Assembly: GCF_028502605.1 (NCBI RefSeq)
Contig: NC_079233.1
Location: 6,758,001-6,822,000 of the forward strand
Direction of reading: 5' to 3'
From: Trichoderma breve
Taxonomy: Eukaryota; Ascomycota; Sordariomycetes; Hypocreales; Hypocreaceae
Length of the DNA: 64,000 nt
In this document: one piece after another, positions 1-11,407 of the stretch
How the letters are laid out: each line of letters opens with the position of its first letter
Position numbering within the stretch: the stretch's first letter is position 1
Made by a program: the position numbers and the translations under genes
The notes under the pieces: generated by a model
Told to the model about the DNA's origin: nothing
Databases searched by the model: none
What the model saw: only the letters and a program-made list of their open reading frames with translations

Positions 1-317
1 AGATGGAGACAAATTTTATGTGTGGTATCTCGAACAACAGTCCTTCTTTAGATCTCCTTTACGTATTCTCAAAAGGCGAGATATATTAGCCAATATGAGG
101 AGCGCGGTCCATTTTCTAGCCTGATTCTCATTGAACAGTATAAATATGCGCCTCTGTGTCTAGAAGTAGTAAATATCGGCCTTAGCTAGGCATATCTCCG
201 GAATCATATCTCCGGAATGCAATGGTCTGCATCTAAATTAATAGCAGCCAGTAAAATCTCCTTTTACAACATAGTTTCCCTCAATCCAGCATTACCTCAA
301 TAATTATCTCTATCGAT
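1..317. other. Intergenic, upstream of first gene
   Basis: AT-rich sequence with no supported coding frame. It probably carries the promoter and leader of the transcription factor gene that starts at 318. A short direct repeat of an 'atctccggaat' motif lies near 197-218. Confidence 0.5.
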
Positions 318-1961
318 ATGGATCTGACATTTATTAATAACAATAGTGTTATTGACAACAAAACAAGGTCCGCGATCCGTCGTCAAGCCGCCAAGGGACA
401 AAACCTTGGCCGCAGGATCAATCGGCCATCACGTGTGAAAGCATTCGAACGCCAAGCCATGGTACAGCCTCTCTTCGCTGTCAAGTCCAAACATGAGTCT
501 TCAGAGATACATCAAGACAACCGCGACGAGGACCATAGCCCTCGTAGAGACATTGAGAATGCGCTCTCACGAATTGAGCCTGTCATAGGCGACAGTGTAT
601 CGGTCCTGAGCCTACCTATAGATATAGCGCAAGAAGATAGAGTGCTCATGTACGAAGGTTTGTTGACAGGAAATCTGAGCTGGTAGATTACATGAGTTTC
701 TTAGACTTACATGGCCAATAGCCGTGGCTTTTATGAATGCGCCTCGCTGCTTACCTAGCCTCGCCAAAGCTTTTGGCGATGGTAGCGTCGGTCACTCCCT
801 CTTTCTACAACTCATCTTCACGGACCAAGCATGTATGTTGCGCTCCTCTGTTATAGGCCCTGAAAAATAAGCTTAAATCATGTGAATCGGCTAGACTATC
901 ATTGTGCCCTGGCCACAGTTCTCGAGTGCAACCACATCTCACCACAGGCCGGTGTCTCTACAATCCGCCACCTTACCCAGGCCTTTCGTCTGATTAATGA
1001 GCGCATTTCTCGAGCAGAACATGTATCCAACTCTACACTTGCCGTGGTGATGAGCTTATCGACCTATGAGTCTACACGTGGTCGCTACGACCGCGGCATG
1101 ATTCACATGTCAGGTCTTTTTCGCATGGTTGAGACGCGAGGTGGCCTGGACCGTATCGGGTCCGAAGAGCCAGAGATAATGCAGAAAATCTATAGGTAAG
1201 CTGAATCTGTTGCAACTTTATTAAATATAGTAGTAACGCATAACTACAGAGCCGACCTTGACTATGCCCTCAGGTTTGGTGCTACCCCCAAAATGAATAT
1301 AAAGCTCTTTGAGAATTCCAAAGCTATGGAAAGGCTAAATATGCCTTCTGCGCGAGATCATAGTACTATTGCGCCCAGCTTCAACCCAGAGTTTCGAGAG
1401 CAACTTGGTTCGGAACTATGCGATCTCTGGAAAAGCGCAGCTGGGATGTCTATGCTAGTCAACGAGGCGAGCGCAAGCAAACGTTCCAAATTATCTAGGT
1501 CAAAGTTTTTGAGGAGTTACATCTGGCTTGGCCACCGTCTTCTCAACTATGCTCCATTGAACAAGCCGCGCTCACTTAATCGCATCCAGAGTATGGCACA
1601 TTTAGGTCTCCTGATGCTGGTCAGCTCCCTTCTATGCGGCCTCGATCGCCGCGTGGTGGAAAATGCAATCTTATCACAGCTACTACGTGATGAATCAAGT
1701 AGAGAAACCAGTTCTGAGACGCAAGAAATTCTACTATGGCTATTATTCTTGGGAGCAGCTGGTATCCTGCAGGATCCTAGTCACAATATTTGGCTGGTTC
1801 CAAAGACTTGGGAGACGATGCAAGCACTTGGACTAGGCACCTGGGACAGTGTAAGAAGTATTCTTTTCAAGTTTCCCTGGATGAGTGACTTCTATGAGAG
1901 CGGGGCTTCAGCGTTATTCGTCAAGGTGACTCAATACCAAAGTAGTCAGCTGTCTCTTTAG
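318..1961 (+). CDS. Fungal-specific transcription factor-like protein lacking a zinc cluster
   Basis: Predicted 490-residue nuclear regulator of the 'fungal-specific transcription factor domain' type (PF11951-like). Four exons join in frame: 318-649, 705-832, 895-1195 and 1250-1961. Donors at 833 (GTATGT) and 1196 (GTAAGC) are canonical; the first intron (650-704, GTACGA) is the least certain. The N-terminus has the basic stretch and 'RPSRVKAF' segment common in this group, which often lacks a Zn2Cys6 finger. The exon 2/3 junction gives the expected 'TWPIAVAF...' and 'YHCALATVL' helices, and a 'RGRYDRGMIHMSGLFRMVE' segment matches the family core. Regulatory targets are unknown. It stands alone on the + strand beside a convergent dehydrogenase. 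The family is clear; function beyond probable transcription control is inference. Confidence 0.8.
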
Positions 1962-2026
1962 GAGCTATCACCAAATCTCGGATAGAAGACTACATGTATA
2001 TTAACCTTCATCACTCCCCTAAATTC

Positions 2027-3148
2027 TTATTTCAGAGCTCTTGAGACACAACCAGGCTCGATTTTCTCGAGCTCTTTGGCAATGCTATCCCAACCCTGCT
2101 TATTTGCAGTGGCGTCCATCCAATCCGGTATCATGTTGCTGCAATATGTTAGTAAACATTCGACCAGTATAAGAGTAACCAAAACGTTTATGAATAGATG
2201 TACTTACTCAGCCGGAACGCAGTCGTCCATATACGAACCGTGACTATCGTCGCCTGCAACTGCTGCAGCAAGAAGGGTGCGGCTACCACACTCGGCGGTT
2301 CGACCACACTGCTCCAGCATCTTGTTCAGATTAGCCTTAAACTCTTCTGGTGCGTTCCGCGAGAGTGATGTTTCGCATAAGCCAGGGTTGATGAGGTTGA
2401 TAATGACCCCACCGCGAGCCACTGGAAGTAACCTCGCGATCTCGCGGACAGCAAAGATTTCCATCATCTTGGATGCCGGATAGCTAGAGAAGTTTTTGTT
2501 AGTATATGCAAGCTAATAGTGTATGTATTAAAGGACGTGGATCATTAATTACCTCTTCAGGCCCAATTCGTCGTCTGCATCCATGTTCACAATCGGATCA
2601 TTGGCAATTTTGGACCAGTATTCACCTAGGTCAAGGCCTGTACCACTAGAGACAATGCTGAGGCGAGGAGTGTATCCATATTTGGCTGAGTCGGAGCGCA
2701 GTTTTGGAAGCAGAAGAATAGCCAAAAGGAAAGTGCTTATAACATTGACTGTCAATGTCAAATGATGGCCTTCCGCTGTCCCGCCCGATCCTGCAACGGC
2801 TGCATTCTCAATGACAGCATCAATGCGCTCAAGCATGTCAACTGCCTTAGATGCGAATGCGCGGACGGACGCGTAACTGGAAAGGTCCAGATGCCAGACC
2901 TCGGCAACGCCCTTGATTCCCGTCGAGGCCTCAATGTCCTTCTTGGCAGCCTCACCGGCCTCGAGATTGCGTACTGCGAGAATGACTTTTGCCGCTCCTA
3001 CGCCAACCAAATGACGCGCAGCCTCAAGGCCAAGACCAACATTGGCACCAGTGACAATGTAGGTTCGGCCCGCGCATAGTTCTTTGGAGATGTTGAGCGG
3101 GAGATCGCGTTTCTGGACGAGAGCCCGGTCGGTGGCAGACGCAGACAT
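2027..3148 (-). CDS. Short-chain dehydrogenase/reductase (SDR)
   Basis: Predicted 327-residue NAD(P)H-dependent oxidoreductase of the classical SDR / retinol-dehydrogenase-like group. Exons on the minus strand: 3148-2553, 2483-2208 and 2138-2027. The second donor is a perfect GTAAGT and all phases agree. The cofactor motif TGANVGLG is at residues 33-40, an ENAA motif (the usual NNAG) at 114-117, the catalytic Ser in SIVSS near 167, and the catalytic YPASK at 200-204, which is formed only after splicing of intron 1. There is no signal peptide or membrane segment, so it is probably cytosolic. The substrate cannot be deduced; many fungal homologues act in secondary metabolism or detoxification, but no biosynthetic core enzyme lies nearby. 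Confidence 0.9.
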
Positions 3149-4125
3149 GTTGAGAACGGGATTTATGGTGGGGAATTCAAAGGAGTTATGCTCTCAAGTG
3201 TTAAGAAATAGCACGAGAACAGTCTTCAATGTTTTGAGAATTTGATGTTGTTGATGTAGGAGAAGGACCAAGAAATGTTGGCCTCTTCCTCCGTTTTTAT
3301 AACAGTTCTACATGGCAGGATCGTATAGATATTTCAATACGCACCGGAATTTGCATAATCTCCGCCTTTTCAAAGCTCTGTAAAATCCGCTGAAATATGT
3401 TTCCATATCGTTCAGTTGGTCTATACGGCATCACACAACACATGAGTGCGAACAGGATATACATTGAACAGCCAATAGGAGACTGGCATCCGTATTAGGT
3501 CTGGTCTGCGTCGTGTTCATAGGACACTAGCCAATGGGAGAGCGGCAGCCAAAAACGGCAAGGGCCGATCACAAGATTGAATGCTCCCTGTCCAGCTATT
3601 GCGGTGTGAATGTTTCACCGAGTTGTTGTCAAAAATAAAAGAAAGTAAATTCACATAGTCAGCGGAGATAAACAGTCAAAGCCAGTAGATGAAGCATCAT
3701 GGCATGGAGCCGACATATGACGCATTAACTGGAGCCAAGTCCTTTAACACTAACGCTACCTCAAAGATAGAGCTGTGCCGACCAGACACGTGTATTAACG
3801 GAAGAGTAGAGCTATTACTTCAAATAATTTGTTTCAGAATTTTTAAATTTCGAAATCAACAACTGAATATCTCGGGATATCCTATCGTTTAGTAGTAGAC
3901 AGTATAATGTGTCGAGCTAATGAATTCCTACACCTCCGTGAACATTCCGTATCAAAACCTGATCATGGCGACTACCTCCAACATCATATTCCTCTTTTAT
4001 ATGAACAACACTAATGATCGAGTCATATTTAGAGCTCCGCGCCAATACATCATCATAAGATTGACTTTTCTGTATATTAATAGATGCAAGTGGTCTCTCT
4101 GACTGCATGTCTCCTTGTCATTCGT
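3149..4125. other. Intergenic spacer
   Basis: The part next to 3148 should hold the dehydrogenase promoter. The rest, up to the 3' end of the NLR-like gene, is AT-rich. Short open frames here have no family features and no splice-supported extension. Confidence 0.5.
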
Positions 4126-7100
4126 CTACGTTCGGGCTGCCATTCCCGTTAAGAGTAGCTTCAAGACCATCCTATTTCCCTTCTTACTTGCCCATGTCAA
4201 GGGTGTCTGGCCGGCTTTATCACTTCTTTCCACGTCAGCTCCCTTACTTAAGAGTAGCTCAACAATCGCTTTATTACCCTCCTTAACAGCCCATATAAGT
4301 GGCGTACAGCCGTCTTTATCTCTTGCTCTTAGGCTAGCTCTCTTATTTAAGAGTAGCTCAATGAGCTCCATATTGCCCTTCTTGGTTGCCCACAGGAGTG
4401 GTAACAGATCATATTTGTGTTTCCATGCTGTCGTCACATCAGCCCCTCCACTTGCTGAAGATTCAATAATCGCCAAGTTATCCAACTTAAGAGCAAATTA
4501 TAGTCGCTTCCGACTAAAATCAAGTCCCGCATATGCATCTATATATGCACATGCTCCCTGCTTCCGTAGTAACTTAATAATATCCTCATGATTCTCTCGC
4601 ATAGCCCACGATAGTACCCATGACCTGTTTCTCTCATCTTTTTGAACGCGAGCACCACACTCAAGCAAAAGTTTAACAATCCGCGCCTGCTTTCTTGCCG
4701 CAGCCCATGTTAGCGGTGTCCAGCCACCCTTATTTTTCACCTCAATATCAGCTCCGTTTTGAAGCAGTAGCTTGATGGTGGTATCACGGCCACTACTAGT
4801 GGCTAGTAATATAGATGTCTGGCCGTATTCGTTATCTTTGGCCTCAATATCTGCCCCATTTTCAAGAAGTAGTCTTGCAATGGTATTGTATCCCTTCTCC
4901 GCCGCCCACATTAGCGGTGTCTGATTAAATGTAGCATCTCTTGCTTCAGTATTAGCTTTATGTTCGAGAAGCACTTCAACAACAGCTTCGCATTTGGATT
5001 TAGTGGCCCATAATAGGGATGTTTGACCGTACGCGCTGTCTTTTGCCTCGGTATCCGCTTTCGCCTCAAGCAGTAGCCTGGCAGTGGTATCATGCCCCTG
5101 CTTAGCCGCCCATAATAATGGCGTACGGCCACGTTCATTTGCATCAATATCAGCTCCCATCTCAATCAGTAACTTAACGATGTCGTCTCGCCCCTCAGTG
5201 GAGGCCCATAATAACGGTGTCCGAGTATGTACGGCATCTCTCGCCTCAATATCGGCTCCGTTTTCTAGACACAGCTTGGCAACAATTGTATGACCACAAT
5301 AAGAAGCTATCATGAGGTCAGTAAAGTGCTTGGTAGATTGTAGGCCTGTGGTCTGCCAAAAGAGGTCAAACCACGATGAATAGCTCTTCGAATTCGAATC
5401 ACATATCTTGAGAACGGATAGCAGAATAGCACTATTATTCACAATATGAGATTCGCGAAGATGCGCGTTCCAATTTTTTGCCGAATACTCTAAGAGTGCG
5501 TGTGTTCCCTGCGGTTGATCGCGCTCCCCCATAATATCTAGCGAGTTGAATAGGCCAAGGTAGAGCACGCAGATATCTGCAAGAACGGTTTGTGCCTCGC
5601 GAATTGTGATTGAGTTTCTCCATCGTGAGCCAGATGTGATAGATCTAGGCGATGCCCAATCTGCTAGAAGAAAATCACGGGCCGTCTGATGAAGAAAATA
5701 GATCTTTCCATGATATATTATGATGAATAACCCGCACCAGGTTCTTAATCGTGATTCAAAAAATCGGTCTTGCTCTAAGTCAAGATCATTGAAGTTATGT
5801 ATAGTATCATCCATGTTCACGGCCACGTTCATTTCTGATAGCGTCAGTGGCCGACTAGCCACCAAGATAATACTTAGAGCTTTCCGAACCATGGGGTGGT
5901 CTTTAGACTTATTCAGTATTTGCTCATATGCTTCATTAAGGCTTTTCGGAATCGTTGCGATAATAGATTCAACTTCTTTCAGAGTCTTTTTAAAGGTTTC
6001 TTTCTCCAAGTAATTAAATATTAAAAATACCCAGAGATAAGTGCGGTTAGGCATGTCCCACAACCTATGTTCTAAATGGTTTTTAATTTCAGGTGGTAGG
6101 CTGTTCTCTTTAGACAATCGCGTAGCTCGGTAAGTAATAACGCAATTAATCTCTTGACTAATAGCGTCGGATTCCTCCTCTCCCGGTATTCGAATATTTG
6201 GAAAGTGATCCCTTAAGCATTGAAACCTTGAAACGATTTGCTCATATGGGCGGCATGTCAGAAGACACTTCAGCTTGCTCTGGGCTATCTGCGTTTCTGA
6301 AAATTGGATTTCAATATGCTTTATCAGATTCTGGAAATCCGATTCGAGACATTCATCCAGAGCATCGAGGACTATAATAATAGGTCCAGCCTGTGTATCA
6401 TTGATAACGTTCCGCAGGACTTCCCAGAGCGACTCGGTTGAATTAATTAAACCGTTCCCATCTGTGCAAAATTTCGCCATTGCATGATTAATTAACACCG
6501 GCTTCTGAGTAAAGAGCTGGTGAAGTAATGCGCAGAGCGCCTGTCGAATAGTGTTTTGGTCTTGATCCTTGAAGAAGAAATAACAAATAGTTGCTGACCT
6601 TGGTAAGCCGTGATCTATCAGGTACTTGGCTAATACGGACTTTCCGCAACCAGGATCTGCAGTAACTACCAAAGGTCCGGATTCTTGCTGTAGCCATTTC
6701 TGAAAATAGTCGTGATGGAGAAGCCACATGCATGTGCCTTCAACTCTTTCTTCCACTAAATCTTTATACCATTCATAGGTAGTATGCTTATCACTAGCTG
6801 TAAGCCGGAACAGCTGGTGGCACATTTGCTCACTTTCAGTTAGCCGCTCTTTGGCAGAGTCTTTTTGTATTTGCAGGCTCTCTTTGGCGACAGTAAGATG
6901 CTGCTCTGAAATATCAACGAGATCTGTGCTTCATATAAGTATACATCAAACCATGAAATATTATGTTAATATTCACCTGACAGTCTGTCTTTAACTGTAA
7001 CCTCAGCTTCCAATTTGTTTGAAGCTATTCGACAGAGAAGAGCTTTTGCATATGCTGCAGCGGTCATAGCCGCATAACCTTGCCATTTATCATTTTTATG

Positions 7101-7970
7101 CGAGTCTGAATAGTCGCAGATGCCACGGATAACAAGGCATGGAAAATGATTCATAAGACCAGCGGCTTCCATTTCAAAGCAAAGGACGCCCTTGTTGGCG
7201 ACAAGTTTATCCCGCATATTAGCATCTTTCATAAGTTGGTTCGCTGAGGCGATCAAACCGTAATGGATTGCTGGATCGTCATCTTCGTCGGTTCGTTCAG
7301 GTCGATTAATAAGATTCAGTGGATCGTCACCACAGACAATGGCACAGCCCTCCTCCTCGTCTGAAGAATGAACATAGTGTGACTTGTATAGTCTATCAGA
7401 GGCTGCTTCAGGTCGCCCGAACTTTTTGTGCAGCTTCTTCTTTCGATCGAGCACACTGCCAACAGCTTCCGCAAGATGGTTCCCCTCACCTTCGTGCTTT
7501 GCCATAAGTCCATTTACAGCTGAAAGGAGAACCAACGGTGGCTTATTCAAGAATATCACCTTTTGAAAGTTTTGACCTTGTCCCTGTAGAGTTTCGCCGT
7601 AGTCATACTGGAAAACACTGCCATTCCCGTTGCTAGAGACACCCACCACGACGTCACCAAGACGAATGTCATGCGTTGGGCTGGGAGCGCCGCCACCGAT
7701 TCCGACCATGAGGCCGATTCTGATGTTGGGGAAACTGTGCAACATGTCTCTCGCGACGCTCGCGGCAGATGCCAATCCATATTCGCCGCAGGGGAGGACT
7801 GCAATGGCCACATTGTGTTTTCCAATCTTTCCCAATGTATAATCGTTATTATCGTGCGGTGAGACATATTCAGGTGACTCGTGCGTTTCGTCGAGGAAGG
7901 CCTGTGCAGCGACATATGCCGGAAGTGTCGCGCAAATCCAACCAACAGTGTAGTTATTCGGTTCAGACAT
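4126..7970 (-). CDS. NLR-like PNP/UDP-phosphorylase-NACHT-ankyrin protein
   Basis: Predicted 1231-residue fungal NLR-like protein. Exons: 7970-6977, 6923-4551 and 4454-4126. Residues 1 to about 320 form a phosphorylase-superfamily (PNP_UDP_1) domain with the glycine motif [10 protein letters not shown] near 89-98. A short helical linker follows, then a NACHT NTPase with Walker A DPGCGKS near 421-427 and Walker B LDALDE near 517-522. Eleven ankyrin repeats make up the C-terminus, about 880-1231. Intron 1 (53 bp, GTGAAT...CACAG) restores a continuous frame. Repeats 9-11 lie in another frame; an intron 4550-4455 (GTGCAT...TTCAG) joins them in phase, but its donor is weak, so a frameshift leaving an earlier stop at 4498 is the alternative. 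Fungal NLRs act in heterokaryon incompatibility and non-self recognition; that role here is inference. Confidence 0.85.
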
Positions 7971-9486
7971 GATTTCTCATCGAAAGACGGGCACGCAATT
8001 GCTGAACAAATAGGTTTAACATTTGTTCTGATGGATTAACTGCCCAAGCATTTCCCCGCCCTCATTCCAAAATGGCTGCACCAATGGCGAGCAGCCTCGC
8101 GTGTTCCTCCAATAACATCATGCCAGCTCCTCCTAGGGCGTATAAGCAAAAATCCGGTTTATCTAAACTCATGGTCAACTTGAAGTATACTGAGACCTTG
8201 TTTGAAGTTCCACTCGAATAGACTACAGGGAAAACTTCCGATGTTTCTAGTAGCTGGTCCAGTCAAGTAGATGCTGGTCCTGTTGTAGTTCAGATTGCCA
8301 CCGAACTAATGTTGCCAAAAAAAGATGTCGACAATGTCTTTATTATGGAATAATTATAAATCATACTTGCGGGTTGCGTCTAGTTGATGAGGCCTGATGT
8401 AACTCTCCGTAGCTAGAGCCGCGAAAATTGCTGCAAGCAGTATGGATAGTTGCCAAGAAATGTAACATAGATCTGCCAAAGGCAGGGGTAGCAACTTATT
8501 TTCTTAGACGCGAAATATATCAGGTTGACCAAGCTGCCGCTAATTGTAATGGCCAGTTGCAATGCTCTCTTAATCGCCCGTTAAGTATGTGATGTTTGGT
8601 CTAAAAGAACTATAGGATAGAAAAGGTATAGGCTGTGAGTAGGGCTTTCAATGTGTATTCGGTACAGCTGCCAACGTTAGACATTGTAGAATAACAACTT
8701 ACGACAGGTCCCTTTGCCGAGGTCCTAAATAGGAATGTATTTTCGAATTCCCCGCAAAGAAAACAAGTCTCCGTAGAATATCGGCACATACATGCAGTAA
8801 CGTCTACTTACTGTAGCATTCTGAAAGAATTAATTTAGGGGACAAGAAATGCCTAGAGCGGGAGCGGGCGCGGACAGGATCATTTCTCGTGTGATTCCGG
8901 GAATGGGTTATTTGGCAATATGCCAAATTCCCGCACACCAAACCAACGACAACTTAGTGGTGTCTTTATTGGCCGCACTTAGAAGAGAGTGATGAATATA
9001 CAATGTGTCAAGACTAGCCATAACTCTCAGATTCCTTCACCAATAGGTGTCGGCACTTGTAGCTGTTAACTCGGAAGAAATCCCGCTCAACCCGCGGATA
9101 TTAACCACTTGCGGCAGGTCATGCAATGATATCCACAAGAGTATAGACGGCAAATTGGGCGGTTTTCCCGTTATATTAAACCAACTGCGTGTTTCGCTAG
9201 CTCAACAGCCAAGTCGCTCGGCGTAAGTGACAGGTGTCTCGGTGCTTATATGCAGCATTGCATATCCAGACTAATCGCATTCTTTCATCACCATCCTCAT
9301 AGAGTTAAGCTTAGGCTACGGAGTAGTTTGTCACAATTAAGCATCCTTGCTGGAGCTGTCAAAACTCCGTTTCACTGAATACACTAGCCTTGTCAAATGT
9401 ATATAAGCAAGCCAATAGACCGCATTTCACTAATCAATCAGATCAGTTAAGATATCTAGCACCTGTTCAAACAAAATACATTCAAT
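7971..9486. other. Intergenic spacer with promoters on both sides
   Basis: About 1.5 kb between the divergent NLR-like gene and the small secreted protein gene, with no supported coding frame. A near-perfect inverted repeat lies at 8910-8928 (8-base arms ATTTGGCA/TGCCAAAT around a 3-base centre); it could be a binding site for a dimeric protein, but nothing else supports that. Confidence 0.5.
9400..9406 (+). promoter_or_regulatory. TATA box of the small secreted protein gene
   Basis: TATATAA lies 87 bp upstream of the proposed ATG at 9487, a normal distance for a fungal gene with a short leader. Confidence 0.5.
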
Positions 9487-9891
9487 ATGAAGGTTCAATT
9501 CCCTTCCCAGTTGTTTCTCCTTTATTCTTGAGCTACAAATTAATTGGTCTGACAGGCTGTCATTGTCTCTGCTCTTGTCGGGCTTGCTTCTGCAGCCCCC
9601 TCAGCACTTGCGGGTGTTAACTACAACCAATGGTGGGATGCGGGTTGCAACGGCCGAGCCCTCCTCGGAGGCTCACTGACCCAGGGATTTTGCACCATAG
9701 TTGAGAGCTTCCCTGGCGCAAGCATCAAGCTTACGCCGACAAGCCCATGCCCTGAAGGCACTTCGCCACAGGTTACTATTTCCACCACGAACGACTGCGA
9801 CAATGATGAGCCTGACTGGACGTTTATCGCGACGGACGAATGTGTCAACGTCACCATTCAACCATCGGCAATCCACCTTAACTGTGTGTAG
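9487..9891 (+). CDS. Small secreted cysteine-rich protein
   Basis: Predicted 113-residue secreted protein of unknown family. Exon 1 (9487-9492) codes only Met-Lys; a 63-bp intron (9493-9555, GTTCAA...GACAG) follows, then exon 2 (9556-9891). Joined, the N-terminus is MKAVIVSALVGLASAAPS, a convincing signal peptide with cleavage near the Ala-Ala-Pro. The mature part has six cysteines, enough for three disulfides, and WW and GCNGR segments near its start. Unspliced, the frame has no credible signal peptide, which supports the intron. A TATA box is 87 bp upstream. Small size, secretion and even cysteine number fit the effector-like proteins that Trichoderma secretes, but no named family (hydrophobin, cerato-platanin) matches and the function is unknown. 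The GTTCAA donor is the weak point. Confidence 0.7.
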
Positions 9892-10530
9892 TTGGAAATC
9901 GGTAAAGCCTAAAGTGATGATAAGACGATGGTATTGAAAAGAGTGTTGGAGGTTTGTGATTTATTATTGTTATATAGGTCATGAAAGAATAAAAGGCAAT
10001 CCAACAATTCGATTTAAGTGCTATAATGTACTGCTCAAGTTCCTTTGGCAACCTGACTTGTTGGACTGTCATCTTAAAGGAGGAAGAGAATAAACTTACC
10101 AAACAGCTACGTATGAGGCGCCTACAAATTCTACCATATGTCCTTGTTAAATGCAACGTCAGTACCTTGATTTGAAGTGGATGAATATTGCCAAGCATTG
10201 TTGAGGGAATGATCGTATGGTAAAGCCTAAAACAGCGCTTTAGGAGCCACAAAGCTAAATCACAATGAGACATCGTCAGTGAATAGCGTGTACAAATTCA
10301 TAAGATCACGCCAGCACCATGATGGAGACTCTTGTAGCATATATTCATCAGATTGATGATCTTTTGGTTATTTTTCTGTGTAGAAATTGATATTAAGTCT
10401 AAAGTACGTTCTATAATTTGCGAAGCTAATTAGTGCAAAAAGTAGGTTGGCATAAGCCAAACCACCAACGGTCCCAAGCTGTCACCATCCCCAAACTCCC
10501 TTGCAAGCCATTACAGATCAATCTCCATCA
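9892..10530. other. Intergenic, convergent 3' regions
   Basis: AT-rich spacer between two convergent genes, expected to hold their 3' UTRs and poly(A) sites. A 131-codon open frame on the minus strand (9878-10273) shows no family features and overlaps the 3' end of the secreted protein gene, so it is not called. Confidence 0.5.
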
Positions 10531-11407
10531 TTATTTCTTCCCCTCCAAATTCCACTGAAACATCTTTTGGAATATCTCCTTTCCATTACCCTCAAGGACA
10601 TCTCCATGGCAAGGAATGATCGTTGTAAAATCCCACTTGTTGATGACTCTTAGGCTGTCGTTCATGCTATTGCGATCCTTGGCGCCATGCCAGATAATTC
10701 GCTTGGGCCATGTAGCATCTCCGTAGGTGTGTTGCACGCCCTGGAACAGCTTGTTGAGGAAGCCGCTTGGTCTCTGAGATGCAGGCACCTTGCTGTACTG
10801 CTCGGTAGCAGGCAGATTGAACAGGAGATCAGCCTCGATAAGGGTCTTGTCTGGCCTGTAGTTGAAGACGAGTTCCTTGTTGGCGTGGCCATCAACATAC
10901 TCGTAGTCGAAATCGGCGTCAAACTCGTCGCTGATTTTGATATCACGCTTGCCATTCTTGGTAAAGACAACGGAGAATTTGTCGTCATCGATCTTAGGGT
11001 CCTTGGTTTGCGTCGCGCGCTTCTCGGGAAGGCCCTCTGGACCGATAATTTTGGCGTCAGGGTATTGCTTAGCCCATTCAGAGATGAAGATGTGATGCTC
11101 AAAGTCGAGGGCGACGATGTATCCTACGCGGCCTCCTTGCTCTGCGACTCTGGTCTTGGTTGCTTCTGTGAGGGCAACGGGAGAGAAAACAGCGAGTGCG
11201 CCAGATGTGAGTCTCACTATGTGATGAATGAGTATTATAAACAATGAGTCTTATACGAGAGAACTGAGACATACCAAGTGTCCCACGGCCGCCAATGCTG
11301 AGCTTGCCAAATCGTGAAAAGGGCACAGAGAAAGTGGTGACGTTGGGAGTGACATTGCGGATGACCATGAGGTCTGCCGGATTAGTTGGGATCAAGCCAG
11401 CCGACAT
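10531..11407 (-). CDS. Metallo-beta-lactamase-fold protein, DUF4336-like
   Basis: Predicted 272-residue intracellular protein. Exons: 11407-11275 and 11216-10531, split by an intron with a perfect GTATGT donor (11274-11217, ...CATAG). The joined sequence reads through IGGRGTLVRLTSGALAVFSP, typical of the fungal DUF4336 / beta-lactamase-like group. The segments FEHHIF and IPCHGD sit where metal-binding histidines are found in this fold, but the full HxHxDH signature of true metallo-beta-lactamases is absent. There is no signal peptide. Homologues are usually annotated only by fold and the substrate is unknown. The start is the only ATG giving the conserved NVTPNVTTFSVPFSRFGK segment. Confidence 0.85.

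Noticed and set aside
9492..9502. GGTTCAATTCC resembling a tRNA B box
   Set aside because: No T-stem with a 7-base loop forms and no A box lies upstream; it falls in the first intron of the secreted protein gene.
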